NCBI GenBank assembly: GCA_963575745.1
Contig: CAUYUJ010015278.1
Span: forward strand, 1 to 64,000
From: Prorocentrum cordatum
Taxonomy: Eukaryota; Sar; Dinophyceae; Prorocentrales; Prorocentraceae
Reading direction: 5' to 3'
DNA: 64,000 nucleotides
Shown in pieces: positions 23,080-33,477 of this stretch (position 1 is its first letter; every line of letters starts with the position of its first letter). The position numbers were made by a program, and so were the translations under genes. The notes under the pieces were generated by a model that ran no database searches, was not told where the DNA came from, and worked only from the letters and a program-made list of their open reading frames with translations.

Positions 23080-23240
23080 CTGCGTAGGTTGCCCCCAAAC
23101 GGGGTGGTGACCACACCGTGTGGTGAGTCGGTGGGGATTCGGGGTCGCCGCCCAGTCTTGGGACTCGGGCCGCTCTCCGAGGATGCCTCGGGCGACTGGA
23201 GCCTCCGGGGCCCCAAAACCGCGCGCTGACGGACCGTGCC
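23080..23240 (-). repeat. R8 dispersed repeat (inverted copy)
   Basis: Reads CCCCCAAACGGGGTGGTGAC, TCGGTGGGGATTCGGGGTCG, TCTTGGGACTCGGGCCG. This is the reverse of the block at 49985-50190. Confidence 0.7.
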
Positions 23241-23261
23241 GTGAGGTCTTGGGGGGGAGCA

Positions 23262-23700
23262 GAAGGAGGAGGAGGAGGAGGAGGAGGAGGAGGGAGGAGG
23301 AGGAGGAGGGAGGAGGAGGAGGAGGAGGAGGAGGAGGAGGGAGGAGGAGGAGGAGGAGGAAGGAGGAGGAGGGAGGAAGGAGGAGGGAGGAGGGAGGAGG
23401 GGAGGGGAGGGGGCCCTTTGCGCCCTCGCCCGAAGTGTGCGAGGCTGCGAGGGCGCAGGACCCCTATCGGCAGCTGCCACGGCCGGCGCCCTCCCCCGGG
23501 AGCACATTGGCAACCTCCTCCTCCTCCTCCTCCCCTTCTGCGTTTCTGCGTTTCTCGCTCCGAGCAGCGTCTCCCTCCTCCTCCTCCTCCTCCTCCTCCC
23601 TCCTCCCTCCTCCTCCTCCTCCTCCTCCCTCCTCCTCCTTCGCCTCCTCCTCCTCCGCCTCCTCCGCCTCCTCCTCCTCCTCCTCCTCCTCCTCCAAGAG
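23262..23700. repeat. GGA tract facing a TCC tract
   Basis: GGA-rich tract at 23262-23410 and TCC-rich tract at 23515-23700, separated by about 105 bp. The two are reverse complements in composition and could pair over more than 100 bp. Confidence 0.9.
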
Positions 23701-23834
23701 GACAGGGGGAGGAGGCGGGGAGGGCCAAGTTCCGCCCTCTGGTGGCTTGGCCGTGTTCCTGCTCGCAACGCGCACCGCCAGGGGCGGCGGAGAGCTTGAG
23801 AGATCCACCTGCCAAAAGGGGGGCAGCCACAGGG

Positions 23835-24170
23835 GGGGGGATAATAGGCATCGACCTGGAATCGGCGATGCGTCGCCGACAGATTGGCGATAGGCCCCCC
23901 AAGGCGACGCCGCACGTTCCTGGGCGGGGCTGGGGCTAGCAGACCCATATGGGCGATCGATGGGTGACTGGGGGTCGATGCGTCCTCCCCCTATGCATCC
24001 CCCCCCCCCTACCGTTGCCCCTGATCCTCCCCCCCTCCCCCCGCCTCCCCTTGAGGCGCAACGTCAGGTGAGGCGCAACGTCAGCAAGGGCAGGCTCGGG
24101 GGGGAAGCGTCGACCTGTGATCGGCGACGCATCGCCGACACACTCGGCGATGTCCCCCGAGAGCAAGTTT
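23835..24170. repeat. T3 fragments
   Basis: Pieces such as GGCGATGCGTCGCCGAC and GGCGACGCATCGCCGAC match the T3 core. Complete ends are not visible. Confidence 0.5.
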
Positions 24171-24173
24171 TAG

Positions 24174-24944
24174 GTCGGGCATGTCCCCCTACATACAGAT
24201 CTTGGAGGATAAACGAAACATAGTTTTAAACAATTACCATACATACAAACTAACAAAACAACAATAGACAAAACGTCGGCTTCGCTCGGGCATGCCCCCA
24301 TACAGGCAGATCTCGAAGGAAAAACTGAAACATACTTTAAACAAAAACCAGCATGCCATGAACAAACAATAATTCGTCCACTTAGGTCAGACATGCCCAC
24401 CTACAGGCAGATCGTGGAGGAACAGTGAAGCACAGTCAAGCATGTCCAAATCTGAATCTGCACTATACATAAATGTATACACACATAGACATACATACAC
24501 AAATGTGTGTATGTATGTATGTATGTGTGTATGTATGCATGTATGTTTGCCTGTATGTATGGATGTGTGTATGTATCTATGTATGTATGTTTGTATGTAT
24601 GCATGTATGCATGCATGTATGTATGTATGTATGTAGGTATGTATGACTATATGTATGGATGAATGTATGCTTGTGTCTATATATGAAAATTGGATGTCTG
24701 CATGCATGCATGTATGTAAGTAAGCAAGCAAGTAAGCAAGTACGTAAGTAAGTAAGTAAGTAAGTAAGTATGTATGTATGTATAAATCGTCCCCTTAGAT
24801 CGGGCATGCCCCCCCCTACAGGATGCTATTGAAACATTGAAGCAGTCACATAATGCAGAACATCATCAACACAAATCAATGTCATCCCCAGACTAGTTTA
24901 TCTACCACGTTTGAATTTCCCTCATGCAGAGGGACGGGCCCGAC
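24174..24944. mobile_element. T1 cluster with ATGT/AAGT microsatellite inside
   Basis: Left-end motifs of T1 occur at 24174, about 24292, 24383 and 24797 (TCGGGCATGYCC plus TACAGGCAGATC), and one right end is at 24930-24944 (GAGGGACGGGCCCGAC). An ATGT run (24480-24660) and an AAGT run (24715-24780) lie within the cluster. This looks like several partial copies plus microsatellite growth. Confidence 0.7.
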
Positions 24945-25296
24945 GACCTAGAGCAAGGCCGCCGCGCCTTCCCAGGCGAGGGGGGGCCGTCGGGCCCCTG
25001 TCGGCGATCTCAGTGGGCGACCAGCAGGGCTGGACCTGAACGCTGTTGTTCGTGCTGCCTTCGTGTTGTTGTTCGTGGTGTTCTGCCTTGTTTCGTGTTG
25101 TGTTCGCTTTGTTGTTCGTGCTGCTTTCGTTCAGACTTTCCTGTGCCTCCATCCCAGAGCTGCGGCTGCGACCGCGACTGCGAGCCGCGTGGCGCACCCT
25201 GTATTAAGTGCCGCGGGTCGGGGCCGAAGCGCCCACTGCAGCTTGAAACGCCCGGCAAAAACTGTGCTTCCTAGGGCGTTCCGTGCATCTTTGCAG

Positions 25297-25455
25297 GGGC
25301 CCTGGGACACACAAATAAATAAACACAAATAACCGGAATTCCCTATATTTTCCTATATTTTCTGAATTCTGGCTTCCCCCCCACTTCCCATATTTTCCTA
25401 TATTTTCTGGGAATCGACGATTAATTGTGTCTGTGTGTGTTTTCCCCTCCTGAAT
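25297..25455. repeat. R1 dispersed repeat
   Basis: Starts GGCCCTGGGACACACAAATA, then two CCTATATTTTCT blocks and GACGATTAATTGTGTCTGTG. It is very close to the copy at 2004. The flank 24945-25297 has TTCGTGTTGTTGTTCGTG steps and no gene. Confidence 0.75.
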
Positions 25456-25619
25456 CTTGCGTGGCCCACCTCAGCAGCAGGTGAACAACGTCTCGCGCCT
25501 CACGGCCGCCTGCAGCAGCGTTCTGCTCTCCCGGGGTCAGCCTCCATCCCAAGGCGAAAAACAAGACACAGCCGAAATCCAGAAAAAACACACAGCGTTT
25601 AGGTCCAGCCCTGATGACC

Positions 25620-25735
25620 GCTGGACTGGAGGAGGAGGGGGGAGGGGGGGGAGGAGGAGGAGGAGGAGGAGGGGGAGGAGGAGGAGGGAGGAGGGGGGGG
25701 AGGAGGAGGGAGGAGGAGGAGGAGGAGGAGGACCA
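25620..25735. repeat. GGA microsatellite
   Basis: GGA/GGG-rich run. Confidence 0.95.
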
Positions 25736-25939
25736 GTGTGAACCCTGGGCATCAGGGGGTCGATTGACCACCCCCAATGGTCCTCGTCGTCCTGCTTTCG
25801 GGTCACACCTCGGGACTCCAGCGGCCGATCGGGCCAATCTGGACACCCCCAGAACGACCTCGACGACACGCAGCCTATGGAAACCACCCCGGACGTCGAA
25901 CTCTTTCGAGAACGTTCGGAACCTCTAGACAACGTTCGA

Positions 25940-26100
25940 TCACTTCTAGAAGAAGAAGAAGAAGAAGAAGAAGAATAACAAGAAGAAGACGAAGAAGAAG
26001 CAAAACACCAGAAACATACATGTTTGGCGCTGCGCGCGGGTTTCTTGGATCTGCGCTGGATCCCCCTCCCTGGTGCGCAGAGCGCGCCGGGGGGAGGGGT
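25940..26100. repeat. GAA tract and partial T6
   Basis: GAA run at 25948-26000, followed by TTTGGCGCTGCGCGCGGGTT and TCTTGGATCTGCGCTGGATC, which matches the left half of T6. Confidence 0.65.
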
Positions 26101-26349
26101 TCTGGCGAGCTTCTCCTTCTTCGACCTTTCCCTCCAATGAGCCAATGCCCCCCTAAGGTTGCTCCTGAGACCCCCTCCTCCCCAGAAAGGGTGCCCCGGG
26201 GGCGCGTCCTCGCCCTCGCACCCCGCGCAGAGGAAGGCGAACGCGCTCCTGCCGTCGTTGCCCACGACGTGCTGCCTGGCTCTCGCGCAGGACATAAGGA
26301 GGGCGAGGCGAAGACGACAGAGAAGACCCGCGCGTCGCTTGCTCCTCCG

Positions 26350-26680
26350 CGTCCCCCTCCTCGTCCTCCTCGTCCTCCACCTCCTCCTCTGGATCCTCCT
26401 CCTCCTCCTCCTCTGGATCCTCCTCCTCTGGATCCTCCTACTCTGGATCCTCCTCCTCCTCGCACTCCTCCTCCTCCTCCTCCTCCTTCTCCTCCTCCTC
26501 CTCCTATTCCCCCCCTCCCCCCCTCGTCCTCCTTCTTCATTTTCCCCTCCTCAGCACCTCCGTCCTCGTCCCGTTTCTTGAAGAGGATAAGGAAGAGGAA
26601 GATGAGAAGGAGGGGGGAAGGAGGAGGAGGAGGAGGCGGAGGAGGAGGAGGAAGAGGAGGAGCAGGAGGAGCAGGAGTCG
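26350..26680. repeat. TCC and GGA tracts with GGATCC insertions
   Basis: TCC run to about 26545, including a CTGGATCCTCCTC sub-repeat at 26388-26455, then a GGA run at 26615-26675. Another GGA run is at 26815-26870. Confidence 0.9.
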
Positions 26681-26914
26681 TCATCCTACCTCTTGAACCT
26701 CCCAGCCGCCGCCGTCTTCATCCCTCCCGCTTCTCGTGAGGGACGCCAGCGCCATACCGGGCGGCAGCCAGGGCCACGTCGCGCACAAGGGCTGGCCACG
26801 AAAAAAAAAGGGGGAAGGAGGAGGAGGAGGAGGACGGGGAGGAGGAGGAGGACGAAGAGGAGGAAACGCTCTGCGCTCTCGGCAAGCCCAAGGGGGACAA
26901 CAAAAACTGGAACG

Positions 26915-27045
26915 TACAGCTACTCCCGGACCTCTCCCAGGGTGCGTTCTGACTGGAATTTCGATGCGAATCCAACTGTGGCGACGAAGGCCTCCCAGGA
27001 AGCTCACAAAAAGGCGAAACCGAGGCGCGAAGATTCGCGTTTCGC
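26915..27045. repeat. R10 dispersed repeat
   Basis: Shares AGCTACTCCCGGACCTCTCC, GGTGCGTTCTGACTGGAATT and GGCGACGAAGGCC with 46135-46285 and 48775-48915. Confidence 0.7.
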
Positions 27046-27305
27046 AGGTCGCAAAATCCTCCCCGATTCGTTTCCGAACAGCTTGGACTGTGCGCGTGTG
27101 GGGAGACACCTTTATGACGGAGTTGTAGCAGTGACCCCTGGTTCGCCACAGAGAGATGGACAAGAGGAGGACACAGTAGGCTCAGGCCTCAGCCGCTTTC
27201 AAGGTCGATGGGCCTCCCACCATACCGACCAGAGCGTCAGCGCGGTGCGTTTTCTAGCACGTTCGCGCTGGCTCGCAGGCGTCCTTGGCGTCCTTCCCAT
27301 CAGTG

Positions 27306-27475
27306 TCGGCAAGGGCCGGAGGATCAGTGATGCATCGCCGATGCATCGGCGACGAGCGCCGTCCGCATGGAGAAAATCGGCCTCCACATCGAGCCACATC
27401 GCCGATGCATCGGGGATGCGGCGCGATCCCTCGACCCCCCCTGCTCTGACCCCATCGGGTCTCAACTGGTCGGGA
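27306..27475. mobile_element. T3 foldback element, copy 2
   Basis: GATGCATCGCCGATGCATCG at the left, CCTCCACATCGAGCC in the middle, GGGGATGCGGCGCGATCC at the right. The outer ends are degenerate. Confidence 0.7.
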
Positions 27476-27539
27476 CCTCAAAAACTCGGTCAGGAGAGGA
27501 AACGAAACCAAAGAAACCAAATCCGCTCAAAATCGGCTC

Positions 27540-27680
27540 CCGGATCCCTCCCGGGGTCCATCTGGTCCATTTGTCACCCCGAATCCGTTCCTGAGGGTCC
27601 CGGGGCCCGAAAACGGCTCATGGAGCCAGAAAAAGGCAGACGAGAACCTTCCCGAACCGAGGATCTCGAACCTGCCCGCC
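27540..27680 (-). repeat. R2 dispersed repeat (inverted)
   Basis: CCCGGGGTCCATCTGG, CTGAGGGTCCCGGGGCCCG and ACGGCTCATGGAGCC match the R2 copy at 54870-55010. Confidence 0.5.
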
Positions 27681-27794
27681 CTTCCTGATGGCCGGAACCT
27701 ACCTCATACACCCAGCTGGCTCCTTCATCGAACCACTCTCTCGCGCAAGTGGACCAGCTGCTTCCTCGCCATCGCCAGGCCAAGTGGGTGCACG

Positions 27795-27970
27795 GCGACG
27801 ACAAAACCGAAATCCGACCGAACAGACAGCGAAACCGAAACCGACCACAACCGACAGGCCGAAACCAACCAGAATGGCGCAACGGCGCGGACAAAAATCA
27901 CGAGAACCGACCAAACCGAACCGACCGAACGCAACCGACTGCGACGCAACCGAGCCCACCGAACCGTGAA
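27795..27970. repeat. CCGAA/ACCGA minisatellite
   Basis: Irregular 5-6 bp steps such as CCGAAACCGACC. It has no coding meaning. Confidence 0.65.
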
Positions 27971-28148
27971 CACCCTTGCTTGAGCAGGGACCGCCCGCAA
28001 AATATTCTTAGAATCCGAAGCTGTTCTAACGAATATGTCCTTACCCGATGCGTTCAAACAACACGGTCTCAGCCAGAAGTGCTCTGAGAACCTTTCGTGC
28101 AGACCACAAGAAGGTTCTTAGAACCTGGTTTGGTGGGCCTACAGTTAG

Positions 28149-28309
28149 GTCGGGCACGTCCTCCTGCAGGCGGAGCTTGGAAGACAAATCAAAATAGCCA
28201 AACACTGCTCAAACATAGTGAAACGGAGCGAAACTTTTCGAACAAAAACGTCCCCCGACTATGTTTTGGCTATCTTGGGAATTTCCCCCTGTAGAGGGAC
28301 AATCCCGAC
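28149..28309. mobile_element. T1 foldback MITE-like element
   Basis: The left end is GTCGGGCACGTCCTCCTGCA and the right end CTGTAGAGGGACAATCCCGA. Internal AAACATAGTG and ACTATGTTTTGGC halves are inverted. Confidence 0.75.
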
Positions 28310-28361
28310 CTGCATCGCCCCACCCCAACAGCCCGCAGCCGCCGCACCCGTCGGGGATCTT

Positions 28362-28565
28362 CTGACCCGGGTCAATTCAGACCCGCATCAGTCAGGCCTT
28401 GCATAATCCTGCAAGATCCTGCACCCAAACCCGGGTCAGTGCGAAGAATCCTGCAATAGATCCGGCGCCCAAGCCCGGGTCAGTGCGACCCTGTCCATGC
28501 AAAATCCTGCAAGATCCGGCGCTCTGGCTGACCCCCCTTTGCACTGCCCCTCGTCTCTTGAGCCC
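28362..28565. repeat. R9 dispersed repeat, copy 1
   Basis: Repeated CCTGCAAGATCCTGC and AACCCGGGTCAGTGCGA modules, ending GCCCCTCGTCTCTTGAGCC. A second copy is at 54065-54250. Confidence 0.75.
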
Positions 28566-28574
28566 CGACACTCG

Positions 28575-28768
28575 GGTCGGGCGAAAGGGGGAAATAGCAA
28601 AGAGGGGGGTTTGAGAATCAGCTCACGTAGCTGATTTTCCCGGCGCCTCCCGGCACCAGAGGCGGGCATGTATCGAGGAATGGGCCCCTCGGTGAGGCCG
28701 AAACCAGCTGCATGCAGCAAATTTCGTAGCCCCCCCTTTCCCAATCTCCCCCTTTCGCCCGGCCCGAT
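28575..28768. mobile_element. T2 MITE-like element, copy 2
   Basis: The ends GGTCGGGCGAAAGGGGGAAA and CCCCCTTTCGCCCGGCCC form an inverted repeat of about 30 bp. The interior is close to that at 1398-1573. Confidence 0.8.
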
Positions 28769-28918
28769 CAAATCTCGCGAGCCCGGGGGCCGGCCGCCGG
28801 GCCAGCCGCGGGCGCGGGGGCGGGCGGGCCCCGCGAGCGACATCGCCTGCAGGGAGTCGTACACCGTGCCGCACTTCGGGCACCGGTACCTGGCCGCCCC
28901 CCCCCCGCCCGACGCCGA

Positions 28919-29053
28919 CCAGCCATAACTGGGGGAGCTGTGGTCCTTACCCCCCTGGGGGAACCCATCGCGTTGACGATCTCTCGAGAGGGGTGTCGAA
29001 ATCGCTGGGTCCCCCAGGGGGGTAAGGACCACAGCTCCCCCGGTTGTGGCTGG
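28919..29053. repeat. Large hairpin (48-bp arms)
   Basis: The left arm (28919-28967) and right arm (29006-29053) are reverse complements with a few mismatches and one missing T. Landmarks are GGGGGAGCTGTGGTCCTTAC and its complement. The loop is about 38 nt. Confidence 0.9.
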
Positions 29054-29074
29054 CCTGCGACGGGAAGCATGAAA

Positions 29075-29255
29075 CAGATACGACGGGATTTTTGTTCGCT
29101 GCTGTCGGCCTTTGGGGGCCCGTATACCGGTCCTCGGGACCGTCCACAAGTGGGTCAGGAGGAAGACCTGGTCCCGGGGAGTGGGCTGAGGCTTCTGGGG
29201 TCGACGCTGTGAGAAAATCATGACGTTGTGGGTCTGGGAACATGCCCGTATCCGC
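29075..29255 (+). repeat. R2 dispersed repeat
   Basis: GTTCGCTGCTGTCGGCC, CCGGTCCTCGGGACCGTC, GTCCCGGGGAGTGGG and GAAAATCATGACGTTG align with 11345-11560. Confidence 0.65.
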
Positions 29256-29319
29256 GCCCTCGCGGTCGTTGAACGATTACCGGTTTCCCGGGGGAATATT
29301 CAGGATACGTTTGTCCCAA

Positions 29320-29910
29320 CAGGGCTCCGAGAGGGCCCCAGGTGCTTCAAGATGGCTTACTAGATGGCGCAAGATGATCCAAGCTGGCTCAAGATTGCTT
29401 CACAAATGCTGCAAAGGCCCCATGAATAAAGAATCGAACTCTATACACCGACGCTTTTTCCGGCCCTGCATTGAAATTTGCACTGGAGAGCGGATCCTGG
29501 TGTATACGGGACCCTGGTGTATACATTTGTCGCTGTTTCCCCGGGACATCGGTGAAAAAAAAAATACACCACACCACCACAGCGTCGTCCCCGACCCTCA
29601 AAAACTCCTGGGATCGAAAAACAGCCCGCCATTGGTAATGTATATGTTCCAGTTTCCAACATGAGTGCCCCAAGATGGCTCCGAGTGGCCGCGGAGACTC
29701 CCACGATGCAACATCCGCCACAAACCAGCGGAAAATCACTGACTGTGGCCTGCTCGCTCTTTCGCTTCCGATGGGATCCCGAGGCCTCAAGATCGCTCCA
29801 CCCAAGCCCCCCAACAGGCCCAAGATGGTCCCGAGACGGGCCCACGAGTGCTCCGAGAGGGCCCCAAGAGGCGACTTCGAGAGCTCAGGAGGGGCGACGC
29901 TAATCCAAGA
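29320..29910. repeat. R3 tract, degenerate
   Basis: R3 units flank a spacer with GAAAATCACTGACTG, like the spacers in the 9-10 kb array. Confidence 0.55.
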
Positions 29911-29939
29911 CCCCCCTCTTTGATGGATTCATCCCAGGA

Positions 29940-30480
29940 TGTGTCCAAGAAGACCTCCCAAAATCCCCAGAGGGCTCTTAGAGGGCCCCACGAGGCCCCA
30001 TAGCGGCCCCGAAAACGCCTTCAAGAGGCTCCGAAGCGGTCCTTAAGAGGCCCGAGAAGGCCCCCAGAAGCACCCAGGACGCCCGAAGATGCCCCCGGGA
30101 CCGCTAAGAGACTCCCAAGAGGCCTCCAGGAGGACTGTGGCCCTTCTGCTCGCCCTCGCCCTCCGCCTCCTCCTCCTCATCCTCCTCCTCCTCCTCCTCC
30201 TTCTCCTCCTCCTCCTCCTTCCCCTCCTCCTCTTTCTCCTGTTCCTCCTTCTCCTCCATCGTCATTCCTCCTCCTCTCCTCCTCCTACTCTGTCTCTTCC
30301 TCCTCCTGTGTCTCTTCCTCCTCCCGCCTCCTCGTCATTCCCCTCCGCAAGCTGATCCAAACTACGGGTTGACGGCTTCTCAGCCCTTTGTTCCACTGCA
30401 TGCTCCCCCACTTCCCTGATCAAGCCCACTCGCCTGGCAATCCTTGTTGGATTGGCTCGTGGGGATGTTTGCGAATCGTG
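29940..30480. mobile_element. R3-TCC-R4 composite, partial copy
   Basis: R3 units (29940-30135), then a TCC run (30165-30350), then R4 (TTCCACTGCATGCTCCCCCA through GTGGGGATG). The order is the same as in the two fuller copies. Confidence 0.7.
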
Positions 30481-30484
30481 AATA

Positions 30485-31215
30485 ATCCTACAAACCCTCT
30501 GGGCGTAGGTGGTTTAGGGAGGTTCCTCTTCCGCCTCCCTTCTTCCCCTTCGGGGAGGGGTTTACCCCCCTCCCCTGGACCTGGACAAGGGGGCGGCGAG
30601 GTGTCAGGGCGTCCACAACGGCCTCGACGATGAAGCCGAAATCACTTGTTTTACTGGGGTTGTTTGGGCTCTTCTGTAATCGATGTCCTCCAAGATGGCC
30701 CTAAGAAGCGCCCATGAGGCCCCAAGAGGGCCGAAGATGGCTCCAAGATGGGCCCGAAAGGCCCCCAAGAGGGCCCAGGAGGCCCCCAAGAAGACCCCAA
30801 GCGGCCCCACGAGGCCCCCCGCAAGGCACCCAAGACGCCCAAGAGCCCCCCAAGAGATCCCCAAGACGTCACAAGAGGCCACCAAGACGCGCCCAAGAGA
30901 TATCCCAAGAGGCTGAGAGAGGCATCCAAGAGACCTCTGGTCCTCCTCCTCCTGCTCTTCCTTCCTCCTCCTACTTCTTCTCTTCATCCTCCTCCTCCTC
31001 CTCCTCCTCCTCCTCCTCCTCCTCCTCCTCCTCCTCCTCATCCTATTCGTATTCCTTCCCCCCACTCCCTCATCCATCCATCCAGCCTCCTCCTTCTCCT
31101 CCTCCTCTCTCCTTCGCACGGTTCGGCCATCCCCCTCTTTGCTCCCTCACTTTCCTGATCACCTCAACACGCCGGGACATCGATTCTGCATGGGCCGGTG
31201 GGGATACGCGAAGCG
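30485..31215. mobile_element. R3-TCC-R4 composite, fuller copy
   Basis: Head (CCTCTGGGCGTAGGTGG; TTCTTCCCCTTCGGGGAGGG; CTGGACCTGGAC), R3 units at 30680-30935, TCC run at 30945-31045, and R4 end at 31138-31215 with GGTGGGGATACGCGAAGCG. The layout parallels 44450-45340. Confidence 0.75.
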
Positions 31216-32158
31216 TCTAGCATATATTCGTATGTCTTCGTATCCACCGCCTGCCGAGGTCCCCGGAAATCGAACCCCTATGCGGTGGTCATGGAACCAT
31301 CCCCGCCTTGGACCTCGGTCGCCTACACGCAGCAGTGGCCACGGGCAGAGGTGGCCTTTGGTGCGAGGCCTTCGGATAGGGGTCCAGATTGAAGCGCTCA
31401 AGACGGTGCTAGGGCCACCCCTGTGGGCCCGCATCGAAGGTCAGTCGGGCGAAAGGCCACTCTTACGCGTAGCCGACTCGGGCCCTCCTTAGGAAGACAG
31501 GTGGAGATGTGTCCCACAACATCCATCATGATATCACTGCGGCGGAAAGTGCGCAGGTCACGGAATGCCCCCTGAATGTGGCGGGATGCGCAGGCAACGC
31601 AGCAAATAAGTGGATACTTGTTTGGTCTGCGGGTCGGGAGCGGGCCCCTTCCGGTCAAGGGCTAAAGGGGGCGCGAATAGCCCTAACTGGGGAGACGGGG
31701 CGCGGGCGGGCAGGGCCCCAGGCGGCCGGAGGGCTCAGAGTACAGGCGGTGCCGAAGATCCATATAAGACAGTTGGACACAGAAGATCACAAACATAACA
31801 TTCGTGCTCGGCGGTCCGCGCGAACTTCCCGGCGTCCGGCTTTGACGCGGGCTTGCAGCTTCGGGGACGGAGGCGCGTGTGCGGCCCAGCGGGGAGGGGG
31901 CCAACGGACGCACTGGAGCAAGAAGGGGGGTCATGAACATTGCGGAGATGCCGTGGCCTCTGCCATGCTATACGTACGCGTAGACTGACGGCCTCCCGGG
32001 TGAGGCCCGAGCACAGTAGGGGCCCAACCCTGAGACCCCAAGGCGTTCGTCGATGTCGGGCGTGGGAACGTCACGCTTTCCTTCGAAAAACCATCGAAGC
32101 CCAAGACATCCAGGGCGCTCTGGAGGCAAGCAGGGTGTTTCTTGGCATGTGTCTCCAC
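31216..32158. other. No gene recognised
   Basis: Unique-looking GC-rich sequence without recognisable domains. Confidence 0.4.
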
Positions 32159-32159
32159 T

Positions 32160-32265
32160 GTAGATGAATGAGGTCGGAGGATCGCGCCGCATCGCCCATG
32201 CATCGCCGATGCATTGGCGATGCGGCGCGATACTCCGACCCCATGTGCTCGGACCCCATCGGGGA
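32160..32265. mobile_element. T3 foldback element, short copy
   Basis: GGTCGGAGGATCGCGCCGCA and TGCGGCGCGATACTCCGACC form a near-perfect inverted repeat around a short centre. The middle block of the longer copies is absent. Confidence 0.8.
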
Positions 32266-32299
32266 AACCTGAAATGTTCGCACCAAGGTCGGGCGCCCG

Positions 32300-33083
32300 A
32301 CTTATCCGGGGTAACTCGGGTCCGGGGTAACTCGGGTTCGGATTCCCGAAAAACGAACCCGAGTTCTCCCTGACCCGAGTTAACCCCTGATGATTCGGGG
32401 CTCTGGACGCCCGAAACATCCGGGTTAACTCGGGTCCGGGGTAACTCGGGTTCGGATTCCCGAAAAACGAACCCGAGCTCTCCCTGACCCGAGTTACCCC
32501 TGATGATTCGGGGCTCTGGACGCCAGAATCATCCGGTGTAACTCGGGTCTGGGGTAACTCGGGTTCGGATTCCCGAAAAAGGAACCCGAGTTCTCCCTGA
32601 CCCGAATTACCCGTGATGGTTCGGGGCTCTGGACGCCCGAGTCATCCGGGGTAACTCGGGTCCGGGGCAACTCGGGCTTGGATTCCCGAAAAACAAACCC
32701 GAGTTCTCCCTGACCTGAATTACCCGTGATGGTTCGGGGCTCTGGACGCCCGAGTCATCCAGGGTAACTCGGGTCCGGGGCAATTCGGGCTTGGATTCCC
32801 GAAAAACAAACCCGAGTTCTCCCTGACCTGAATTACCCCTGATGATTCGGGGCTCTGGACGCCCGAGTCATCCGGGGTAACTCGGGTCCGGGGTAACTCG
32901 GGCTTGGATCCCCGAAAAACGAAGCCGAGTTCTCCCTGACCCGAGTTACCCCTGATGATTCGAGGCTCTGGACGCCCGAGTCATCCAGGGTAACTCGGGT
33001 CCGGGGTAACTCGGGCTCGGATTCCCGAAAAACGAACCCGAGTTCTCCCTGACCCGAGTTACCCCTGATGATTCGGGGCTCTG
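32300..33083. repeat. 113-bp satellite of hairpin-forming units
   Basis: Seven tandem units; CCCGAAAAA recurs at 32345, 32459, 32572, 32685, 32798, 32911 and 33024. Within each unit AACTCGGGTTCG and CGAACCCGAGTT (or variants) are inverted around GATTCCCGAAAAA, and an outer pair GGTAACTCGGGTC/GACCCGAGTTACC is inverted too. It has no coding role. Confidence 0.9.
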
Positions 33084-33264
33084 ACAAGGAGTGCTCGATC
33101 ACCGACGCCCTTCCATCCAGCGCAGGGGATGCAGCGCGGGCCACCGCACGGCTTCCGGCGGAACCGAGCGGGGCAGGCACACGGCGGGCGAGCACACGCC
33201 CCGGGGACCACCGAGGAACAGCGGGGTCCTGAAGGAACCGGTGACTGGGCCCACGGGGCCGTCC

Positions 33265-33345
33265 AGGAGGAGGAGGAGGAGGAGGAGGAGGAGGAGGAGG
33301 AGCAGGAGGAGGAGGAGGTGGAGGAGGGGGAGGGGGAGGGGGAAT
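33265..33345. repeat. GGA microsatellite
   Basis: GGA run with G-rich extension. Confidence 0.95.
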
Positions 33346-33477
33346 GGGAGGGAGGGGGGGAGGGAGGCAGGCAAGCTGGGCGCGCAAGCGTCACATCTGA
33401 CGTCCTCCCCCTCCCTCCCATGCATTTTTATATTTGAGAGAGCGTGATCCACCGCCGCTGTATTGTGGAAAATTACC

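Noticed and set aside
24390-24810. His/Thr/Tyr-rich frames near 24.5 kb
   Set aside because: Translation of the ATGT/ACAT microsatellite.
30890-31160. Proline/serine-rich extensin-like proteins
   Set aside because: They are frames through TCC runs within the R3-TCC-R4 composite.
32300-33083. CRISPR-like regular repeats
   Set aside because: The repeats are directly adjacent with no unique spacers, the unit is 113 bp, and the setting is eukaryotic. It is a satellite.
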